The notes: generated by a model from the letters alone, not told the origin. DNA of 64,000 nt from Halichondria panicea (GCF_963675165.1 NC_087380.1:4455803-4519802); one strand, 5' to 3'; positions 37,642 to 49,456 are shown, counted from the stretch's first letter. Numbers and translations are program-made.

Positions 37642-38237
37642 GGTGGAAAAGAAACAAACTGTCTACCAGAACAGGTACTGTATATATATTAATTATTATG
37701 TAGGCTATGTAAGGGTGACGTCATAAGAGAAAATACGGGTGGAATTGTATGCCCCCCAAAATTATGGACCCCCAGAAAACATTTTGACCTCTCGATCTTG
37801 AAGTTACCGTATATGCTTGATCAGGAGCCGCGGCTACTCAATGTTTCATTTTGCTGGAAGAGGAGGCTACAATTCAAGAGAGGCCACTGTTCAAGAGCGG
37901 CGTTTATTAGCTCCAGATAATTTAGTTTGTCATCAAAAGTTGTTTTCACCTGCATAAACTTGAACTCTGCCATGAGAAAGTCTTTGTGAAGCACTAACAA
38001 GCTGCTACTTGTAGCTACGTACACGTAGCTAGCTGCTAGTACATGTAATAATTTTTTTGGCTGCCACGTGCAGAAATGCTAGAGTCAAAGTTCACTGAGG
38101 CTACTATTTGAGAGCGGCTACTAAATGTTTCATTTTGCTAGCAAGGGAGGCTACTATTTGAGTGCGGCCTTTATACAAGAGCGGCCTCTGATCGAGCATA
38201 TACGGTACTCCGAAAGAGGTGTTTCCACAAGATCAAG
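37642..38237. promoter_or_regulatory. head-to-head region GET3/GNS, largely occupied by a MITE
   Basis: 596 bp between divergent starts. Removing the element at 37805-38207 leaves about 190 bp, similar to the other divergent pairs here. No core promoter motif was recognised. Confidence 0.45.
37805..38207. mobile_element. 'CCGTA' MITE with GCTTGATCAGGAGCCGCGGC left end
   Basis: Left end TACCGTATATGCTTGATCAG, right end CTGATCGAGCATATACGGTA. The interior repeats GGAGGCTAC(A/T) and AATGTTTCATTTTGCT in both halves. Confidence 0.8.
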
Positions 38238-41200
38238 ATGCAGTATGCTGTGTGGTTGTTCATGTTGCTGTTAAACTTGTCTGAATGCAAGCCCAATATA
38301 GGTACATCTGTAGTATTATGTTGTGTAGCTAGGATCGTACAAGAGGGTGGTAAATAAAAATACACATACATGCTGCATGCACCATGCATAGCTAGTAGTC
38401 TGGGGGCCAGACCTTTTTCTCAGAGGGGGGAGGGGGAAGAGAGAAAGAGGTATGGATACTCTTGCAGCACTTCCGTGTGCTCTTGGAATGTCAATAGGGA
38501 GGAGACTGTGATATTGGAGGTTATAAAGAAGGAGTAGATGTAGCAATACCGTACGGGTAGAAAATTTCGAGGTGTTTTTAATTTTTCGCGTTTTTCATGG
38601 GTGGCTGCAGAACACGAAAATTAAAACCCGCGAAAGGCTTTGTTTACGCATGCGAGATAGTGACACACTCTAACTCCACGAAATTTACTATAATTATACC
38701 CACGAAATTTTCCAAATAAGACAGAATATTGAATTGCACGAAAATTTACACCCTCGAAATTTTCTACCCGTACGGTACTCTCATTTCATTGGCTGTATCT
38801 AAATTCCATTGGCTGTAATCCAAATTCCACAGAGGCAATACTCGCATTTCATTGGGTTAAAAATCACATGACATAGGATATGCATTTCATTGGCTCTGGC
38901 CACATTCCGCTAGAGCACACGGAAATGCTGCAAGAGTCTCCAGACCTAATCCTAGCTCTCTTGATTTTGCCCCCGAGCTATTAGGTCTGGCCCCCAGGCT
39001 AGCATAGCTAGCTAGATCTAGATACTATAAATTTATAGTATCGCATGCACAAAATTAATGCCCCGACGTACTTTTCGGAAGATGACCTACTGGCCTTTGT
39101 AACATAGACACTATTATCATCTATGCCTTCATATAAACTACCTATAGTTTTGTCCCTATCCAGTGTACATTCTAACTGATGATCAGGACATTAAGCTGGG
39201 TGGTGTGAGCAATCAGACATACGTCAATGATTTGCTAGCTTCTGAGGGACTGTCATTCACCAATGCCTTTGTGACCACTCCAGTATGTTGTCCCTCGAGG
39301 TGAGCTTTGGATGCTTACATGACCTAGATCTATTGCTTCAGAAACTGAAAATTCTCAAGACAGTTAAATAAAACAGGGGCGGATCCAGGGGTAGGGAGTA
39401 CTAGGGCAGTGGCGGATCCAGAGGAGGATCTTTAGGTTCAATTGAACCCCCCTGTGAGACATAAGTGAATGGGAGGCTGAAGCCACTACTAGGCACTATA
39501 GCTATAGCTAGTTTTTCTTTCATACTACTTTTAATAAAAGCACCGCAGGTGCTGATGCCTCGGTGGAGGTGCCAAAGCTACATAACTTAATATCTAGCTT
39601 ATATACACACATTGATTATAATTATCATGATGAACATTGCTGCATGCAAAATCCAGAATCACAGGGAAACTCAAAGAGTGGGTAATGATCGACGATGATT
39701 GTTGTTAATAACGATCGATGCCAAAAGTTCAAGTCTAAAATTAATGGCAAGTCAGCAGAGCCTTGCAGCTCTCTTCTTAGTTGGGCTGAGCCCGACCGTC
39801 CCTGGCGGGAGGTCGGGTTTCAAGCCTATGTCAGGATTTGTCTTGCTGAATTGTGTAACACGCTGATAAGCAGCAATGAATAATCATTAATTTTATTCTA
39901 TGAATATTATTATTCTGAAAGTGGGTGTTAACCAATTTTACCTTGCTTGAGGTTGCGCAACCGGACGTGACACAGACCACAGTAGAAATGCTGCAATCCG
40001 ATTGGGCTGCAACTATAGTTGCAGCAAATACAAATCCTGACATAGGCTTGAAACCCTACCTCCCGTCAGGGACGGTCGGGCTCCGCCCAACTACTCTCTT
40101 CTCACTCTTGCAGCTACCAATAGCTAGCGTTCTAGTGCAGGGCTAACTACTAAGTAGAGTAGCAACACTCGGTGAACAAGTTTTGCTACGAACTCTTTTG
40201 AAAAGGCTGCAATGGCATTCCAAGTAAGCAAAACTAGGCATAACTCGAGAACGAAGCTTTATTTTTGAAATCCACAAATACCAAGCCAAGAAAACATGAC
40301 TAGAAGCCTATAGAAACTCTTACTTGCACTTCATTGATCCTTGAGCAGCTGAAACAGCTAGTCTACACACACAGACACACAAACACACTACCGTATACCT
40401 CGCTTGCGCATGCGCACCATACCAAGGCATAATCACTTAGGCCACTCCAAGTGATACTCTGGTTTCTGGTCCACCGCCCGCATTAGATTTTATTGTTGGA
40501 TTTCTATCTCCTACGCATGCACAGAATGGTTCATGTGGTATAAAATAGTGTGATAATAGCAAAATAATGAGATTCATAAGGTGAAATTGATAATGACATA
40601 ATGAGAAAAGCCGCCCGCCCGCATGCAATTAGGATCAAAAACCAGAGTGTCACTTGGAGTGGCCTTACTTTCAAGTCCTGTTAAGGCTTGTTTATGCCGT
40701 TTTAGTGACTAAAAGGCTAAAAACTCTCGCATGCTGATTGCAGACTGTTAGTGCTGACAGGTAATATTCAATAATGTAATGCGCACGCTGATTTGTTTAG
40801 TAGAAGCATAGATTATAGAGGTGGAAACGCATGCGTGGACTCAGTACAATTCTGGCCCATCCGTGGTTCGCCTACGCCCACGCAATGCTGTTGTGGCAAC
40901 AGAAGCAAGGCGTCTTTCAGAAGGACAGAGAAGTGCCTTGGCCTCAGCTAGGGGTATTGCACAGGGCTATGCCAGCGAGTACTGTGATCTTATGTACCTA
41001 GTATAGTTATAACCTTAACCTAGAAGTGTCTACTAAAGTAGTTTCATGAGTTTTTTTAGCTTTCCTTGACTGGCTGAGGATTGTGGGTTTTTTTTTATCT
41101 CTCCAAGAAGAAGTACAGCCTGTTCGAGATTGAAGACAAGTACAGTGGTGTGTTAAGTGTGTTTTGAATGTAGCAACTTTATGATTGACTCTCCAAGGTA

Positions 41201-44200
41201 GTATTTGCAGACAAATTTATTATCACACTCGTGACTTTCACTTGTTTCACAAGAAAGGGGTGTCCACAGTTAATTGGTCTGGTGCCATTTGTCAAAGGCA
41301 TAGTCAGTAGTCCGTGAGATAAGTATTAAAGACAAAATTCAGTCGCAGAAAGAAGTATCTATAACAAGCAGTCTAAAAAGAGTTTAATCACAGAATTCAA
41401 TCACAGAAAGTAGTATCTATAACAAGCAGTGAAAGTGGTTTGTGGCTTACCAGGACCTCAACAAACATGAACAAGCCAGGATCTGGGGGTTCAAAGTGGA
41501 TTCTCTTACACGTGGTATTGAGTGCGCATGCGCATTACATCTAGGAATAAGGGGGGTGTCTGCAAGTTCAATAATGGCTACTAAAATAGCTAGCTTCTTT
41601 AGCAGTTCTTTCTCAGTGGCGTAGGCAGAGAGAGGCTGACGGGGCTAGAGCCCCCCCCCCCTTTTGTGCTCCATCAACTCCAACTCAGCTTGAATCACCG
41701 TGATCTGTCAATGTATTCTGCACTGTACTGCATGCATAGTTAATTATAGAAGGATGTCATTCAATGGAAATGTGGGCAGGGCCACCTAATCCGCATGCTG
41801 ACTGCTGAAGAAAAGTGATGACCTTTTTTTAGGTAAAATTCCATGTTATTCAGCACCTGCTCTGGCCCTGCTCAACCGATTTGTGCCCTGCCCTTCCCAA
41901 AATTCTGGCTACGCCACTGTTTCTGACTCTTGTAGCTAACAAAAATCTAGCGCTTTAGTGCAATGCTAACTCGAATAGAAAGTTCTCAAGAGGAATTAGT
42001 ACTGAAAGACACCCTTGCAGTTGACTTTATAAAAGTGAATTTTCCTGATAATATAAATTCATTGAACGTTTCTTTCTTTATAACTCTGTATATTGGACAC
42101 ACCCACATATGTGGCAATCCTTAGTTTGGTCACGTGAGTGGGCGTGTCCAATAACGTAGTAAAAATGAGACGTTCAAACAATTTCTTTCTGCATGCACGA
42201 ATTCCTGCCATGCACAGTAACCTGTGAAGTGAACAGATTACAGCTGTTTGTATGACCAAGGGTTTTGTGTAATAGCAAGAGTCCATAATAATAGAGAGAG
42301 AGTATCGAATGGTGCATACTTGATCAGATGTATTCGGAAAGTAACGTGACTTCCTGTCTAAAATGCGTAATTATTGCTGCCTCAAGGCAAGTGGCAGCTC
42401 CAGGCGCTCGAATTGGTCAGATATCAAAGGCAATTAATGCTTCGTTTTATACTCTCTCTCTCTCTCTTCCATCTATTATAATAGTTAGTGCTAATTACGC
42501 TTACACCAGACACAACCGATTATACTTTTGTTACTAGGTCCTCCATCCTTACTGGAAAGTATGTTCACAACCACTACACATATGAAAACTCAGTGGATGC
42601 TGGATGCAATGCACCTACATGGAGGTCACTGAATGAGAACTCTACTATCGGAACCTATCTACAAAAAGCTGGATACAAGACTGGATTCTTTGGCAAGTAT
42701 AATGAATTCTTTTCACCTTCATCTTTAGGTTCTCTAGCACGTACATTCTTTAAATGATCTAATGCCAATAATTATAGGCAAATATCTCAACAACTATGGG
42801 CTGCCAGCATCAGGTGTTGGGCCCGAGCACATTCCTCCAGGCTGGAGCACATGGTTCGGTCTCATTGGGAACAGGTATGCTGCTACTGTTACTTCAGAAT
42901 TAAATTGCTATGAACGTCATCCATACCTGCAGCAAATATTATGATTATTCTGTATCGAACAATGGAGTTTTGGAAAAGCATGGTCACTCATATGAAAAGG
43001 ACTATTTTACAGACCTTGTTCGTAACCACTCGGTTCAATTTATTAAGGCTTCTACAGATTCCCCATTCTTTGCTTACATAGCCACCCCAGCACCACACAG
43101 AGATGCTGAACCTGCCCCCCAGTATGCCAACGTCTTCAAGGGAAAGGTAGCTCCAAGAACTGCATCCTATGGTCAGCATGGAAAGAACAAGCACTGGATA
43201 ATTTCTGAGGGTGGGCTTGTTTAATTTAGCATTCACTGACTGTAGAGATTGCCTTCCCGCAGGAACTCCTTCTCTTACCAGTAATGGCGCACAACTCATT
43301 GACAATCTCTACCAGGACAGAAAGGAAACACTACTCTCTGTTGATGACTTGGTTAAAGAGGTAGTCTCCACACTCGAGGTTGGCGTCATTCCATATTGTA
43401 GTGTCGTAGTAAATTCTTTTTAGTCGGGGGGGGGGGGGCAGATGGGCTGCTGCCCATATACATAGTAAGGGGAGACAATTTAACTGAAGTTGCATTTAAC
43501 CTGTTTAAGATTTCCTTAAAACCTCCATGCAGAAGAAAGGAGAGTAAGCGCTCTCAGGTTTTAGTTTAGGGGCCAGGACCCTTTGCTTCTTCACTCTTAT
43601 GCCAGTGCATGGTTTCAATTGGAGAATATTCCAAGGATACGTATACAGTGCATCCAGTCTAGAGAGTAGTGTTGTCATGGAAACATTTTTGGATATGCTG
43701 TAGTTTATTTATTCACCTACACAAAAGGTATCAGCACCGTTTCTTAGAAATGTTCCAATCAAAAGATATAATACTTAAGTACAACTAACTCACACACTTG
43801 TGGTATTCTACATGTACTCTCTAGAATGCGCTGTAACTATTCTGAGGAACTAATCCTGCAGTAAACTTCCATCCTCAATGTATGTTAATTTCTTCTGCCC
43901 TGTTCTGTACCGTAGAGTGAAGGAATCCTTGATAATACATTTATCTTTTACAACAGTGACCATGGTGAGCTTACTACAGTTTACCACATGAGTGCATCAT
44001 GTTCTGTCTATATTTAGGTTACCATCTTGGTCAGTTCAATCAAAGGGTAAGTGTGATACAACTGACAGTGAAACCACACTAAGTATTTGTGCGTTGCATA
44101 TGCATGGAAAGGTTGTCCTTCAGAGGTTTTAATCTAACTATAGCGGGTAATTTCCGTGGGGTAAAATATTCATTATTTTTGTGGGCAAGCTGACTTCTAC

Positions 44201-47200
44201 GAAACCTAGGTGTAGTTATTGGAACGCATGCAATGCAGTGCAGGCTGAAATTTGAAAACCATCCCAACGAAAATTACCCGCTATACGTCATTCTCGGAAG
44301 AATCCAACCCGGTCCAAAACAATAGATGTGTGATTATAATTATAGGGTGAGAAACGCCAGGTTTATGACGAGAACATACGTGTGCCACTGATAGTGCGCG
44401 GACCAGGGATTGCACCTAACACAGTTACAGAAGCACTGGCTCTCAACATTGATATGGTGGGTATTTAGTGAGTTATAGTGTGCACGTTATATAAAGTGGG
44501 GGCATGATGGTTGTTTACAATGTATAATTCATTCCAAATAAGTGACTCAATGTGTTCCCAGCAATACTATGTTGCTTCTGAACATGTAGGCACCAACGTT
44601 CATTGATTTCGCTGGCCTGCCAATTCCTGACAGCATGGATGGGGTCTCTCTAAAAGAAACACTCGAGGGAGGGAAAATTGAGGTAATATTATCCTACATG
44701 CAGGCAGTAGTGCTTGTTTTGTTTGCAACCTCAAATACAAGCATCCATGACCATTCCCAAAATTGACTTGATATTATATGCCTCTGTTACGCTAGCCTCG
44801 ATCCCAGGCCGCACTTCCTCCAAGAGTGGGCCTGGTATCAACTGCTTGAGCATGCGCTAATACCCCCCCGGTATCTGGGGGCTTATGGATAACATCGTAT
44901 ATGCTCAGTAAACAATGACATCACAACAAACGGAAGTGGATTGAAGGAAGTAGATAGAAAGTTTGCTTGAAGGTTTCTAGCCCATCGGATAGCATTCTCT
45001 GATAGCTACCCTTAGCCTGCTATGTTAATAAAAGACTCACACCTGCAACAGTGTGAATGACAATCGTCTGAACGGAGTGAAAGCTGACAAGAGCCTATAT
45101 AGATAAGCCACACCCATTGTTTGAACCCTTTCTCGGTATAGATAAATAGTTAGCTAAGTGATACTAGACAGGCTAGATCTAAATAGAAACAGGTTCTATT
45201 CCGCTATATGCAATTGAAATACTGTAGCTAAGCTATAGCAAGCATTCATGCAAATTGACTTCACTATTGCTGTGCCAACAATTCTTAGGTAGAGAGCAAA
45301 GTGAGTACAAAATGGCTGCAGGAGCACAAAATACAGTGATGGAGGCCCTGGGTGGGGCTCACATGAACAAAGAGAGGAAATGTTAACAATAGTGAGGCTA
45401 AATGCTAGAGTCCAAAAGTACAACTTGACAGCAGCAAATTATGGTTTAAATTGTAGTAAATATTACGTAATAAGGTATAACATGTATGCACCAACACCTA
45501 ACTTGCGGGGAAAGTCTACTATACTAATGCTTTCTATTAGAAAGGAAATAGTTGTACAACAACCCTACAGCTTTGTCTGTAGCTAGCTAGCTATAATAAT
45601 AATTATATGACTTTTGGATATTAAATATGAATATGATTAATTCATATAGGAAATTTAGGGGAAAAAATATCCAATAATTTTGCACATGCGCAAGCAGTTG
45701 ATAGCAGGCCTTCTTTTAAATTCTCTTGAAAGCCGGTGAAGGAGGCTACTGTTACGCATGTGCTCAAGCTCGTGTGTGATTTGATTTGTGGATATTCAAA
45801 CTAAAAGCTAGTGTGATTACTGAAAGCTATTGAATTCAGACACTCTGTGCGTACCAAAATCTCTACTTAGTACTTATCTCTGATACTGCAGCAAACGTTC
45901 CACTAGCTGTCAAAGCCATAATAATAATTATTGCACCAATTGTTGCATCAATGTTGCCCATTCCTCCTTAGTCTATCACGTGTTGATATTATGGGCTTTG
46001 AGCTTTGACATTCTTTTTAGCAACAACAATCTTGGTCGATCATTTCCCACTCTTTTTGCATAATTCCTGCAATCCTTGTATCTTATCAGTGCACTGGAAT
46101 GTGCATGCAGGGGAGTTTCTCTAATTACAGGAAATTCTGCAATGTGCACCCAGTTTCCAAACGACTACAACCCGAAAGTGAGGTAGATTTCCTCTCGGGC
46201 TCGATCTCTCTAGACAATTCACCATAATTATTCATGTACGTGTAACTATTGCGCATGCGCAATAACGTTATACTGGGCGTGGCTGTTATGTTAATCTAGC
46301 TAGCAGTTCATTAAGTGCTAGTTCAGTGCAGCAGTTTTACTTTTGTTTTCAGCATGCAGATATCCATTCTAAGGTATGCACTGATCACCACAGGACCAAT
46401 AATTAAAACCTTGTAGCGTGCACTTGAATTAATTAGGACTGTGCCATTTGGCTTTAGTTGATTGTGTGGTACATAGCATAATTATAGCATTGTCATATAT
46501 ACATCCACGACTTAATTGGCGATTCATTGCATGCATGCTTCTTGATACCTCCCGTTTTTCTTTTTTCAGGACTCTTACAACTTTGCTGTGGAATACTTTG
46601 GAGAAGGTTCACCATTTGGACATGACGTTTTTTATACTGGACCAAATATTCCTTTTATTCATGGTGAAGTATATTTTGCCGTTCTTATTACACGTACATG
46701 TATACACATTCACCTTTTGATACTGGTACAGATTGTACTAACAATACTTGGTATGCCATTCGTTCCTTCTCCACAATTGGGTCAGCCAAGAAGTATGACA
46801 CCACTCTGTCTCACTACTACATTAAAGGTGGGTTTGAAATGTTGTGTGTCCAACATCTATAAAATGCGGTGTGACGTTATCGCTGCACAATGTGTAATGT
46901 TATACCTGTTTCATAGATTCATTGTTACCACCTGATGAAAGAGATGATCTCTATTTTACTGAAATGTATGATCTTACAGAGGTAAGGAATTACATGTAAA
47001 CTTTGTTCATTTACAGTTGCAAGTGTCTGTATGCCAACATTTTCAATTGTCACTTGTGTACGTGTTAGGATCCTTGGCAGTTAAACAACCTCAAGAATGG
47101 CGATCTCAGTCAGGATTTAACAATGATGCTCAGTAAGATGAATACCCACCTCAACAAACTTGCTAAATGCTCCGGTAGGGACTGCCGAGAGTTGAGAGTC

Positions 47201-47212
47201 ACTGAACTCTGA
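38238..47212 (+). CDS. GNS: N-acetylglucosamine-6-sulfatase-like lysosomal sulfatase, 15 exons
   Basis: Would remove 6-sulfate from N-acetylglucosamine in heparan or keratan sulfate in the lysosome. Exons: 38238-38301, 39164-39299, 42538-42692, 42778-42874, 42933-43210, 43263-43378, 43916-43964, 44018-44046, 44346-44456, 44590-44682, 46353-46373, 46570-46663, 46732-46827, 46917-46981, 47069-47212; 1,548 nt, 515 aa (human 552). The N-terminus is a signal peptide. Metal ligands Asp27/Asp28 lie in LTDDQD. The formylglycine precursor is Cys63 in CCPSR. Other landmarks are GKYLNNYG, FFAYIATPAPH, NSDHGYHLGQF, RVPLIVRGPGI and a Cys-containing C-terminal tail. Intron 3 is GC-AG. The 21-bp exon 11 is a microexon and the least certain piece. 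Confidence 0.92.
38547..38777. mobile_element. 'CCGTA' MITE with GGGTAGAAAATTTCG ends
   Basis: Left TACCGTACGGGTAGAAAATT, right AATTTTCTACCCGTACGGTA; interior with further CACGAAAATT motifs. In GNS intron 1. Confidence 0.8.
39538..40432 (+). mobile_element. family A element in GNS intron 2, split by a nested element
   Basis: Begins AAGCACCGCAGGTGCTGATG, ends CGCTTGCGCATGCGCACC...CAAGGCATAAT. Reading is continuous across 39778-40093 once that insertion is removed. Confidence 0.85.
39778..40093. mobile_element. nested MULE-like MITE with 9-bp target duplication
   Basis: 316 bp. Ends TAGTTGGGCTGAGCCCGACC and GGTCGGGCTCCGCCCAACTA, inside which GGTCGGGTTTCAAGCCTATG also pairs with its complement. 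CTCTCTTCT flanks both sides (39769-39777 and 40094-40102). A 9-bp duplication is typical of Mutator-like elements (established for that superfamily). No transposase inside. Confidence 0.8.
40439..40664. mobile_element. short MITE with GGCCACTCCAAGTGA ends
   Basis: GGCCACTCCAAGTGATACTC at the left and GAGTGTCACTTGGAGTGGCC at the right, flanked by TTA on both sides; CCGCCCGC occurs near both ends. Confidence 0.75.
41432..41990 (+). repeat. dispersed repeat related to 13505-14000, interrupted
   Basis: Shares TTTGTGGCTTACCAGG, GAGTGCGCATGCGCATTACAT, AATGGCTACT and TAGCTAACAAAAA.CTAGCGCTT with the copy near 13505. The insertion at 41614-41919 splits it. Confidence 0.7.
41614..41919. mobile_element. 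nested MITE with CAGTGGCGTAG ends
   Basis: CAGTGGCGTAG at the left, CTACGCCACTG at the right, TTTCT on both sides. CAGTGGCG-type ends are typical of hAT-like non-autonomous elements, which usually have 8-bp duplications, so the 5-bp match may be only part of the original site. Confidence 0.75.
44140..44288. mobile_element. 'CCGTA' MITE, family C
   Basis: CTATAGCGGGTAATTTCCGT at the left, GAAAATTACCCGCTATACG at the right; GTGGGCAAGCTGAC inside matches the copy at 61436. In GNS intron 8. Confidence 0.7.
44683..46352 (+). other. long GNS intron 10
   Basis: No gene found. It contains a TAGCCTCGATCCCAGGCCGC element end near 44794 (same as 55798), AT-rich sequence, a family A-like stretch around 45860-46140 in reverse orientation, and a perfect ATTGCGCATGCGCAAT palindrome at 46247-46264. 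Confidence 0.55.
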
Positions 47213-47254
47213 TAAGATTTATAGTTTTTACACGTATTTATCCCCTGCATGTAT

Positions 47255-47260
47255 AATAAA
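47255..47260 (+). terminator. AATAAA polyadenylation signal for GNS
   Basis: AATAAA 43 bp after the GNS stop, in the 149-bp gap to the convergent SDR gene. Canonical hexamer in a plausible place; usage not shown. Confidence 0.5.
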
Positions 47261-47361
47261 TAGCTAGATATCGTTTAAGCTAAAATTAAATTGACATTGT
47301 TAAAAGTTCATAGCATATCATGCATGCACTCAACACAGGTATAATTATGTCCATAGTCAGC

Positions 47362-48426
47362 TTAAGGTATTCGGCCTCCATCAATGGGAAGTGTCACTCC
47401 AGACATGTAGGAAGCATCATTGCTAGAAAGGAAAGCTACGACTGAAGCTACTTCCGACAGATTACCCAACCTTCTGAGTGGGGTTGAGGTGATCATTCTT
47501 TCTTCTTGTTCTTGAATATCACTTGCAGTGATTTCACTGCTATCACCTCGAGCTCGTTTTCGACAGCGTGCATTTCCCTTCACTTGAGTAGTCCACAAGC
47601 GACCTTCAAGTATCCCTGGAGCAACAGCATTCACTCTGATCCCATACGGTGCTAGATCCTTAGCTGCTGTCTTAGTCATGCCAACAACAGCAAATTTAGA
47701 TGCAGCGTAAGCAGCCATGTTTGCTGGCCCAATGAGACCAGCCACACTAGCCGAGTTGACAATAGCTCCACCTTTTTTTTGCTCAATCATGGCCTGTGAT
47801 ACATACTTCAAGCAAAGAAACACACCATAGATATTCACATTTGTAACACGGCTAAATTCACTTGCGGATTGCTCTTGAATTGGACAAAGTTCTCCTTGAA
47901 CACCTGCATTGTTAAAAAAAATATCTATACGACCAGTAGTTTTCATTACTTTCTCCACCATCTCCATTACATTTTTCTCGTTGGTAACATCAGCAGATAT
48001 GATGATTGGTTCTACTCCACCTAACATGGATAATTCATCTCGCTTTGCTTTCAAAATACTCTCAGTTCGAGGCAAATCAGAGAGTATCACTGTAGCACCT
48101 TCCTCAACAAACTTCTTCGCTGCTGTCCCACCTATGTCACCCGCAGCTCCTGTAATTAGCACCACCTTCCCGTCAAATTTACCCGCTTTAACCTCAAGAC
48201 CTGCTTGGCAGTTAGCAGTAGTGCATGTGTTACTTTTCTTCCAGACATATGCAAAAGCAGTGAGTCCACCTATTGCAACCAACATGGCTGGTGATACGAA
48301 GGGGTTGTTGTTCGGAATCCTGTAATTGGACATCTGCCTAAATCCTCGTAAAGCGCTGACTCTGATTGATCTCAGGCTGAGAACAGAAGCAAACGTGCGT
48401 GGTGTCACATTGGAGATGAACTGCAT
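47362..48426 (-). CDS. short-chain dehydrogenase/reductase, intronless
   Basis: 354 aa classical SDR oxidoreductase using NAD(P)(H). The cofactor motif is TGAAGDIG (residues 92-99). NNAG is at 172-175, the catalytic Ser is in NSASVAG (about 225-227), and Tyr240/Lys244 are in YAASK. VNAVAPG follows at 265-271, and the C-terminus has the usual YMSGVTLPIDGG. An N-terminal extension of about 80 residues holds a basic Arg/Ser-rich stretch and one hydrophobic segment (about 43-61). This suggests a mitochondrial or membrane-anchored form (inference). An insert rich in Lys/Arg (about 283-295) follows VAPGILEG. Substrate unknown. It is the largest complete gene here without introns, which could mean a retrocopy or acquisition from bacteria. 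It converges on GNS, 149 bp apart. Confidence 0.93.
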   Translation of the reverse strand: MQFISNVTPRTFASVLSLRSIRVSALRGFRQMSNYRIPNNNPFVSPAMLVAIGGLTAFAYVWKKSNTCTTANCQAGLEVKAGKFDGKVVLITGAAGDIGGTAAKKFVEEGATVILSDLPRTESILKAKRDELSMLGGVEPIIISADVTNEKNVMEMVEKVMKTTGRIDIFFNNAGVQGELCPIQEQSASEFSRVTNVNIYGVFLCLKYVSQAMIEQKKGGAIVNSASVAGLIGPANMAAYAASKFAVVGMTKTAAKDLAPYGIRVNAVAPGILEGRLWTTQVKGNARCRKRARGDSSEITASDIQEQEERMITSTPLRRLGNLSEVASVVAFLSSNDASYMSGVTLPIDGGRIP

Positions 48427-48550
48427 ATTCGTGGACTTCCAATATTAATTAATTAAAGGTAAACATAATTTTGTCTTGTGTTAACGTTACTAAAGAAAAA
48501 TCAGACTGGGGATACCAGCTCTAATATTATAGTAGCCTCGATCCCAGCCT

Positions 48551-49070
48551 AGACTCGCAAGCCACTCCCTTTTCTCTGATCGGACGGGGGGCGGGCAGAG
48601 GAGGCTGGAACCACTTAACCTTAGCTAATTAAGGTCACTAATTGGATTTATCCAAACTTCTTTTGCAGACTACTTCAAGCCTAGTTTTTAGTGTGTATCA
48701 GTTTAAAACGTTATTTTTCAGGGGGGGTCAAATCTTATTTTCGCCAATTTTGCTCAGAAGCAGAGATACAATCAAAAGTCTTTCTCTTGTACTAGCCTCG
48801 ATATCATGAGCGGCTTGTTCTCGAGGTCACTGCATTGCTGGCTTTGAGACTTGTATCTCTGCTTCTGAGCAAAATTGGCGAAAATAAAATTTGACCCCCC
48901 CTGAAAAATAACGTTTTAAACTGATAGACACTAAAAATTAGGCTTGAAGTAGTCTGCAAGAGAAGTTTGGATAAATCCAATTAGTGACCTTAATTAGCTA
49001 AGGTTAAGTGGTTCCAGCCTCCTCTGGGGGGCGGGAGTCCAATCAGAGAAAAGGGAGTGGCTTGCGAGTC
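48551..49070. repeat. long hairpin, about 220-bp arms
   Basis: Left arm from GACTCGCAAGCCACTCCC to AGCAGAGATACAA (48551-48772). Right arm from TTGTATCTCTGCTTC to GGGAGTGGCTTGCGAGTC (about 48854-49065). The arms differ at only a few positions and small indels. The 80-bp loop and outer flanks carry TAGCCTCGAT and GGCCTGGAATCGAGGCTA ends. Confidence 0.85.
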
Positions 49071-49418
49071 TAATCCCAGCCCCTCACTACTTTCTCTGGG
49101 GTCTTTCTGGGGTCTTTCTCAATTGAGAGCGGCCTGGAATCGAGGCTAATACTATAGATGCATGGGTCATGAATAATTCATTAGATAATGAGCTGCTCTC
49201 TTGCACCAAGCCATAACATCTAGGAACCAGAAAATGCTCACTACAAATGATACTTGTCCTAGGGGTTCGTCACACTCCCACAATATGTTAATGTCCTAAT
49301 AACTCGCGTGCCACCACTCACGCATGTACTATTTCTATGGGGGGTGATCAGTGCCAAAACCTCCATTATTTAGTACTAAAATTATTTGCATGGTAAAGTT
49401 CTATATACAAATGACTAG

Positions 49419-49456
49419 CCTCGAATCCACGCCGATTAACGTGGATTCGAGGCTAA
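49419..49456. repeat. short palindrome TAGCCTCGAATCCACG...
   Basis: TAGCCTCGAATCCACG and CGTGGATTCGAGGCTA flank a 6-7 bp centre. Minimal member of the TAGCCTCGA foldback group. Confidence 0.75.

Noticed and set aside
40821-41006. 61-codon open frame in the GNS intron
   Set aside because: No recognisable motif or splice support; in a repeat-rich intron.
47909-48325. 138-codon plus-strand open frame over the SDR gene
   Set aside because: Antisense shadow of the SDR coding sequence, which has all catalytic motifs.
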